From Saccharimonas sp963550135 (lineage in GTDB: Bacteria > Patescibacteriota > Saccharimonadia > Saccharimonadales > Saccharimonadaceae): 64,000 nt of DNA. Location of the stretch: positions 35,503 through 99,502 of the forward strand of contig CAUVBP010000003.1 in assembly GCA_963550135.1 (NCBI GenBank), in the 5' to 3' direction. The notes under the pieces are model-generated. The model was given only the letters and a program-made list of their open reading frames with translations, had not been told where the DNA came from and made no database searches. This document shows, piece by piece, positions 59,293 to 64,000 of this stretch. Position 1 is the first letter of the stretch. Each line of letters starts with the position of its first letter. Position numbers and translations under genes: made by a program.

Positions 59293-61410
59293 TTAGTACG
59301 AGCGACTGTCTGAGCGGTCGCGCGGCACTACTGTCTCGGTATCAGGGGTCTGTTTGCGCGGGAAACGCTTGCCTGACGGCTGCGGCATCAACGGCTGGCC
59401 AGCAGATTTAGTTTGCGGGGCGCGGCCGTGTGCTTTCGCTGCGCCGCCAACTTCATTAACCACTGGAATAACAATTGGCGTTCGCCGCGTCTGATCATAC
59501 AAAATATGCGTTACTTCGTCTTTGATTTCTTTTTTGACCACCTCTATGTCATACTTACCAGAGAAACTGCGCGCCGCTTTTTGCTTGAGATATTGGCGGA
59601 TCATTCCCATTAGCTCTTCATTATCGCGCATGTAAATAAACCCGCGGCTGATAATGTCTGGACTAGTCAAGAGCCGCCCCGTACCGCGCTGAACCGTCAA
59701 TATGACTATAAATATACCTTCTTGGCTCATGTGGATACGGTCTTTGAGTACCACTTCGCTGACTACCGCGCCGGCATCATCATACATCGTACCGCCAGAG
59801 TGAATAATGCGGCCAATTTTATGCGCGCCATCGCTAGTAAACTCAATAATATCGCCTGGATCACAAACAAATATATTTTGCCGCGGAATACCGCACTCTT
59901 TCTCGGCCAAGCGCGCATTGTGTACTAACATATGAAACTCGCCGTGATTAGGCAGATAATACTTCGGTTTGACCGCATTAATCACCCGCACGTGGTCATC
60001 GTAATAACCGTGACCCGATAGGTGCAGCGGCCCGATACCAGTTAGGTGTGTTTTGCCATTTTGAATAATCTCGCCGCCCTCGCGCATCAGGCCATCAACT
60101 GTCCGCACTACGTATTTCTCGTTGCCAGGGATTGGGTTCGAGCTCAGCACTACCACATCTGAACCTTTAATTTTAACGTATTTGTGCGCCCCCGTCGCCA
60201 TCCGATTGAGTACCGCATTGAACTCGCCTTGGCTACCAGTACAGACGATTGTTATCTTGTTATCAGGCAGTTTAATCAAATCTTCCATCTTGACTACAGT
60301 ATCTTTCGGGACTTTGATTACACCCGAACGCAGTGCTACTTCCAGGTTCTGAATCATACTAAATCCAGCGAACGCCACTTTGCGATCATGCTTTTTCGCT
60401 TCCTCGAGAAGTAGCTGAATCCGATGCAACTGGCTAGAAAAGCTACTGACAATAATCCGGCTCTTCGACCACTTATCCATCACCTCGCCCATACTGTGCT
60501 GAATGTCAAATTCGCCGTGTGTATGCGTACCGTCACTTTCACAGTTAGTCGACTCGTTCATAAACAGCAAAAAGCCTTCTTTTTCGGCAATTTCGTTAAT
60601 CCGGTTGAAATCGAATTTCTTGCCGTCGACCGGATTTTCTTCAATACGCCAGTCGCCGCTCGAGAGGATATTACCAACTGGCGTCCGCACCACTACAGCA
60701 GCTGCATCTGGAATCGAGTGATTAACGCGTACCAGCTCAACACTAAATGAATCACAAAGTTGTACAGTATCATGATTTTCTGGATTTAATTCGTGATATT
60801 CTGGCGTGAAAGCGCCGTCTGTCTCTTCCATCGTCCGCTGCAGCATGCCAAGCGTGAACTTCGTGCCATAAACTGGTGCTGGCAATTTCGGGATGATATG
60901 CCGGAATGCACCAATGTGGTCGAGATGGCCGTGCGTAAAGACGTGCGCTCGAATCCGATGCTTATTTTCTTCCAGCCACTGAGTATCAGGAATTATATAA
61001 TTTATACCCGGATAATCACTGCCTGGGAACAAGAACCCCATATCAATGACGATGATATCGTTGTCATATTCAATCGCCGTCATGTTCTTGCCAATACCCA
61101 TCTCGCCAACACCGCCAATCGGGATCACCTTCAATGTTGGCCGCGGCGCCCGCGGACGTTTCGGCTGGTCTTTTAGACTGAATTGCTTGCCGCCATAGCC
61201 GTTATATACCGATTTGTTGACCGGCACATTAATCAGATGCTGGCTAGCCTGCGCATTCACGCCTTCCGACATCCGCCGCTGCGCCCGAAAGACTTCGCCT
61301 TTGCGCGTAGTTGTCGCGTTCAGTACAGTATTGGTTGATTTTTGTTTAACCTGCAAAGGGCGTTTACCAGTATCGTCGCCTTTGGGGGTTGCCAGTCGCC
61401 GCTGACCCAT
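59293..61410 (-). CDS. rnj: Ribonuclease J
   Basis: 705 residues: a basic, disordered N-terminal extension (1-92), then the metallo-beta-lactamase/beta-CASP nuclease with His160-Gly-His162-Leu-Asp164-His165, SGDWRIEENPVDG, the beta-CASP segment (IIVSSFSSQLHRIQLLLEEAKKHDRKVAF) and YYLPNHGEFHMLV. The C-terminal domain ends in a basic Pro/Arg-rich tail. It processes and degrades RNA as 5' exonuclease and endonuclease, and may mature the split rRNA precursors here. AAAAGGAG lies upstream. Single gene. Confidence 0.95.
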   Translation of the reverse strand: MGQRRLATPKGDDTGKRPLQVKQKSTNTVLNATTTRKGEVFRAQRRMSEGVNAQASQHLINVPVNKSVYNGYGGKQFSLKDQPKRPRAPRPTLKVIPIGGVGEMGIGKNMTAIEYDNDIIVIDMGFLFPGSDYPGINYIIPDTQWLEENKHRIRAHVFTHGHLDHIGAFRHIIPKLPAPVYGTKFTLGMLQRTMEETDGAFTPEYHELNPENHDTVQLCDSFSVELVRVNHSIPDAAAVVVRTPVGNILSSGDWRIEENPVDGKKFDFNRINEIAEKEGFLLFMNESTNCESDGTHTHGEFDIQHSMGEVMDKWSKSRIIVSSFSSQLHRIQLLLEEAKKHDRKVAFAGFSMIQNLEVALRSGVIKVPKDTVVKMEDLIKLPDNKITIVCTGSQGEFNAVLNRMATGAHKYVKIKGSDVVVLSSNPIPGNEKYVVRTVDGLMREGGEIIQNGKTHLTGIGPLHLSGHGYYDDHVRVINAVKPKYYLPNHGEFHMLVHNARLAEKECGIPRQNIFVCDPGDIIEFTSDGAHKIGRIIHSGGTMYDDAGAVVSEVVLKDRIHMSQEGIFIVILTVQRGTGRLLTSPDIISRGFIYMRDNEELMGMIRQYLKQKAARSFSGKYDIEVVKKEIKDEVTHILYDQTRRTPIVIPVVNEVGGAAKAHGRAPQTKSAGQPLMPQPSGKRFPRKQTPDTETVVPRDRSDSRSY

Positions 61411-61550
61411 ATTGTTATACTCCTTTTTTATTACAATAATCTAAAAACCAGGTAGAGAGGTGCTTTTACTCGCTAGAAATCCCTCTCGTTAGTAGCTTTA
61501 TTTTAACAAACTGCCCGTATTTTGTCAAAAATAGCCGCGTATCAACCAAA

Positions 61551-61583
61551 ATGCCAGCGCCGTTTTCCCAAAGACGCTGGCAT
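61551..61583 (-). terminator. Terminator of the YhgE/Pip gene
   Basis: ATGCCAGCG and CGCTGGCAT form a 9-bp stem, followed on the minus strand by TTTTGGTT, about 25 nt after the stop. Confidence 0.7.
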
Positions 61584-61606
61584 TTCCTTAGAAATTTGAA
61601 AGAGGT

Positions 61607-63718
61607 TTAATCGTCGCCATCCACCGAAGTATGAGCGAACTTACGCTTGCCGCGGTAGATAAAGAAACCGATCGTCAACAAGTTAGCCGCCAGCAAGAAT
61701 CCAGCTAGCACCCACATACTATCGCTATAGAACGAACTGCCTAAACCTCCCGAAATAGCCTGGCGTAACGCCCGAATAGAATAAGTCATCGGCACCAGCG
61801 GATTAACCGCCTGGAAGAAGCCATTGGCTGTTTGAATCGGGAACGTCCCCTCGCTCGACCCCAGCTGCAATACCAATAGCACCATCGCCAGGAAGCGTCC
61901 TGGATTATCCAGTACAATTACCAGTAGCGACACGATCGACATATAGACAAACGACGTCAAATAAATCGCCCCGATGAAGTTCACCGGATGATCTGGCACT
62001 AGACCCAGGCAGTAAACCATAATCAGCATCAAAATTGTTGCCTGAACGAAAGCCGCTACGCCAGTAACCGAAGCTTTGGCCAGCCACCAGCGAAAAGCGT
62101 TTTCCTGCTCGGCAAAAGTTTTGCGGATTGGATAAATAATATTCAGAGCAATCGCCCCGACAAACAAGCTCAGCGACAACACATACGGCGCCAGCGCGTA
62201 GCCGTAATTCGGCACGTCGCCCTGCTTGGTCGTTTCCGACTTCACCGGATTAGCCATCTGCTGCTGTGTGGCCGCGCCAGTTGGTTGTATTTTGAGTTGC
62301 CGAGAAGCGTCCGCCAACTTCGTAGCCAAAGTATCTGCACCGCCCGCCAATTGCGAGGTGCCATTCGTTAGTATACTGGAGCGGCTATCTAACAGCCGCG
62401 CGCCATTCGCCAGTTGTTGGCTGCCAGTTTGCGCTTGCGCCAGACCGTTTGTTAGCGATGTCGAGCCGGCCAGTAACCGATTATTTGCCGCTCTTACGCT
62501 GTTATAACCATTAAGAGCAGTGATTGCATTTGGCGCCAGCTGGTTAACTCCATTGTTAAGCGTCGAAACACCAGCCTGCAATTGTGCTTGCTGCGTTGAC
62601 AGACTTTGAGTGAGTATCTGCAAATCTTTAAGCAGCGCGGCCGCTTGAACGCTAATCGTTTGCGTTTTACTAAGTGCCTGGGAAAGCTGGCTAATTTGCG
62701 GTAACGTTATGGTTGTCGAACCGCCAGAAGCTACCGCATCATGTCCTAATGTTTGTAGCGTCCCGCCTGCTGCCGTCAAATCCGCTGCTGCCGTTTGCAT
62801 TGTTTGCGCCAAAATTTGCGCTTCGCTCTGCACTTTGCTCTGCTGATTAACAAGCGCCGGCGATGGATTATGGACGCTGGTATTTAATTGATTAAGGCCT
62901 GCCTGCAACTGTTTCATACCGTTTGTTAACTGCGCAACTTGCGATTCGCTTGGCAAACCGTTCGACAATTGGCCCAAGCCTGCCTGCAATTGGCGCGATC
63001 CATCGCCGAGCCGCGCTAAACCATTAGCCATCACCCGCTGATTTACCGCCAATTGCCGGACACCGCCAGTATACGTCTGCGCGCCCGCTTGCAGCTGCGT
63101 CAAACCGCCATGCAAAGTAGCTGCGCCGCCCGCCGCTGTTTCCAGACCATCGCCGAGCTTACCGATATTTTCCAACACACCTTTAGCGTACGCCTGAGTG
63201 ATTTGCTCGGCCACCGACGTTTTGACTTTTTCAGCCGCTTGATTACTGACCAGCGAACCAATATAGTTCTTGGCTGGCGTAGTCGTGTAGCGAATCACCG
63301 CCTGCTGCGGTTGAGCAGTAGTAATCGACGCCGCTTTTGCCGAGAAATCCGTCGGAACAGTCACCACCGCATAGAAATGTCCGCTATTGACCCCGTCATC
63401 AGCCTGCTGTTTATTTACAAATTCCCAGCCCAAATCGTGATTACTTTTGAGTTTTTGCTCGACCGATTGCCCGATATTCATCGTCCGTCCGTTTAGCTGC
63501 GCACCTTTATCCTCATTAACAAACGCTACTGGCAGATTTTTCACCTGCCCATATGGATCCCAAATTGAACCCAAGAAAAAACCGCTGTACATAATCGGAA
63601 TAAAGGAAATAACCGCCATCGACAGCAGTAATATTTTGTTTTTACAGAGGTGCTGCCACTCAGCTCGCACCATATTGACGCGGCGCCTGCTTGACAGCCG
63701 CTTTAGTTTTTCAACCAT
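61607..63718 (-). CDS. YhgE/Pip-family ABC-2-type membrane protein
   Basis: 703 residues. One N-terminal membrane helix (about 30-50, ILLLSMAVISFIPIMYSGFF) is followed by the family segment WDPYGQVKNLPVAFVNEDKGA. A ~320-residue extracellular region follows with repeats of the type LxxGxxxLxxG (GLTQLQAGAQTYTGGVRQLA, GLGQLSNGLPSES). Five to six C-terminal helices form an ABC-2-like permease. Family members are Pip (phage infection protein) and type VII secretion-linked YhgE. The start overlaps the Rrf2 regulator gene by eight bases, so the regulator probably controls it. Confidence 0.88.
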   Translation of the reverse strand: MVEKLKRLSSRRRVNMVRAEWQHLCKNKILLLSMAVISFIPIMYSGFFLGSIWDPYGQVKNLPVAFVNEDKGAQLNGRTMNIGQSVEQKLKSNHDLGWEFVNKQQADDGVNSGHFYAVVTVPTDFSAKAASITTAQPQQAVIRYTTTPAKNYIGSLVSNQAAEKVKTSVAEQITQAYAKGVLENIGKLGDGLETAAGGAATLHGGLTQLQAGAQTYTGGVRQLAVNQRVMANGLARLGDGSRQLQAGLGQLSNGLPSESQVAQLTNGMKQLQAGLNQLNTSVHNPSPALVNQQSKVQSEAQILAQTMQTAAADLTAAGGTLQTLGHDAVASGGSTTITLPQISQLSQALSKTQTISVQAAALLKDLQILTQSLSTQQAQLQAGVSTLNNGVNQLAPNAITALNGYNSVRAANNRLLAGSTSLTNGLAQAQTGSQQLANGARLLDSRSSILTNGTSQLAGGADTLATKLADASRQLKIQPTGAATQQQMANPVKSETTKQGDVPNYGYALAPYVLSLSLFVGAIALNIIYPIRKTFAEQENAFRWWLAKASVTGVAAFVQATILMLIMVYCLGLVPDHPVNFIGAIYLTSFVYMSIVSLLVIVLDNPGRFLAMVLLVLQLGSSEGTFPIQTANGFFQAVNPLVPMTYSIRALRQAISGGLGSSFYSDSMWVLAGFLLAANLLTIGFFIYRGKRKFAHTSVDGDD

Positions 63719-64000
63719 ACATTACCTCCTTGACAACGTCTTCTAACGTTACCGTTTTTAGATACTCGCTCCACTTCTCTTGCGCCTCGGAAAAGACTTT
63801 TTCAATCATAGTCATGCCAATTTCCACCTGGCGAGGCCGCGACGCAAACACCCGCTCGACAATTCCTTGAGGCTGGAAGAATGGCGCTTCACCTTCAATC
63901 GCCAGTACCACATCATGCAGCGTCACTTGGCTCATTTCCCGCGCCAAAATGAAACCGCCGCCAGCGCCCTGCGTCGAGGTAATCAACCGTGCTACCACCA
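63711..64000 (-). CDS. Rrf2-family transcriptional regulator, N terminus outside the window
   Basis: The visible 95 residues are the C-terminal part of an Rrf2 winged-helix regulator. TSTQGAGGGFILAREMSQVTLHDVVLAIEG matches the wing and the family sequence that follows it. The GTG at 63998 is an internal codon, and the recognition helix lies beyond the right edge. The three cysteines that bind an iron-sulphur cluster in IscR/NsrR are absent from the expected place, so it may be a cluster-free member. It overlaps the Pip gene by eight bases. Confidence 0.82.
   Translation of the reverse strand, partial: VVARLITSTQGAGGGFILAREMSQVTLHDVVLAIEGEAPFFQPQGIVERVFASRPRQVEIGMTMIEKVFSEAQEKWSEYLKTVTLEDVVKEVMYG

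Overview
The window comes from a small-genome bacterium that I read as a member of Candidatus Saccharibacteria (TM7, Patescibacteria/CPR). The 16S gene carries, at about 2955-2978, what I remember as the TM7-specific 1177R primer site, and near 3820 a close match to the TM7 314F site. The gene content also fits: a full type IV pilus cluster, a Saccharibacteria-style LPXTG surface protein, a very large TraG/VirB4-like ATPase and almost no biosynthesis. TGA is used as a normal stop, so this is not the recoded SR1/Gracilibacteria group. Species cannot be named from this.

Layout. 1-4265: rRNA genes on the minus strand, but split. 16S, a C39-like peptidase gene, a tRNA-Ala/Ile/Val cluster and the 23S 5' end each have their own promoter and/or terminator, and a small plus-strand membrane gene sits in between. 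4276-9333: a DUF212 phosphatase-like gene, gyrA and gyrB. 9338-15599: the LPXTG surface protein and a membrane partner on the plus strand, then a conjugation-type ATPase and two small genes on the minus strand. 15600-17700: a gene-poor AT-rich stretch with hairpins, a small zinc-ribbon ORF and tmRNA. 17752-20408: comM, then infC (AUU start)-rpmI-rplT. 20432-21000: RNase P RNA and a probable 6S RNA. 21001-26365: M50 protease, rpmB, MBL-fold protein, winged-helix protein, miaA, thrS behind a T-box-like leader, and tRNA-Val(GAC). 26518-32423: a leaderless micropeptide, a membrane glycosyltransferase pair, three tRNAs, a PpiC foldase, a PH-domain protein, ndk and a Xer recombinase. 32459-44069: type IV pilus genes (minor pilins, pilD, pilA, pilC, pilT, pilB, pilO, pilN, pilM). 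44140-49604: ychF, tlyA, a beta-lactamase-fold protein, efp, rpsR, ssb and rpsF. 49726-59241: an accessory region with a caspase-like/PRTase-like operon, an EF-hand membrane protein and a frameshifted gene, interleaved with pheA and ftsK. 59293-64000: RNase J, a YhgE/Pip membrane protein and an Rrf2 regulator cut by the window edge.

How the genes work together. The pilus cluster supplies motor, platform, pilins and peptidase for twitching or DNA uptake, and comM would process incoming DNA. The surface protein, glycosyltransferase, PpiC foldase, PH protein and Pip protein are envelope functions suited to a host-attached epibiont. The rest is translation, tRNA modification, DNA topology and RNA turnover.

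The least explained and most interesting part is the four-gene operon at 49726-54103. It has a consensus promoter and encodes a clan CD (caspase/CHAT-like) protease candidate and a phosphoribosyltransferase-like protein, with two unknown partners. Nearby, 58143-59206 is a gene broken at a C6 tract behind a near-perfect leaderless promoter. A second theme is that several genes start exactly where a consensus promoter predicts the transcript to start, so leaderless mRNAs look common here.
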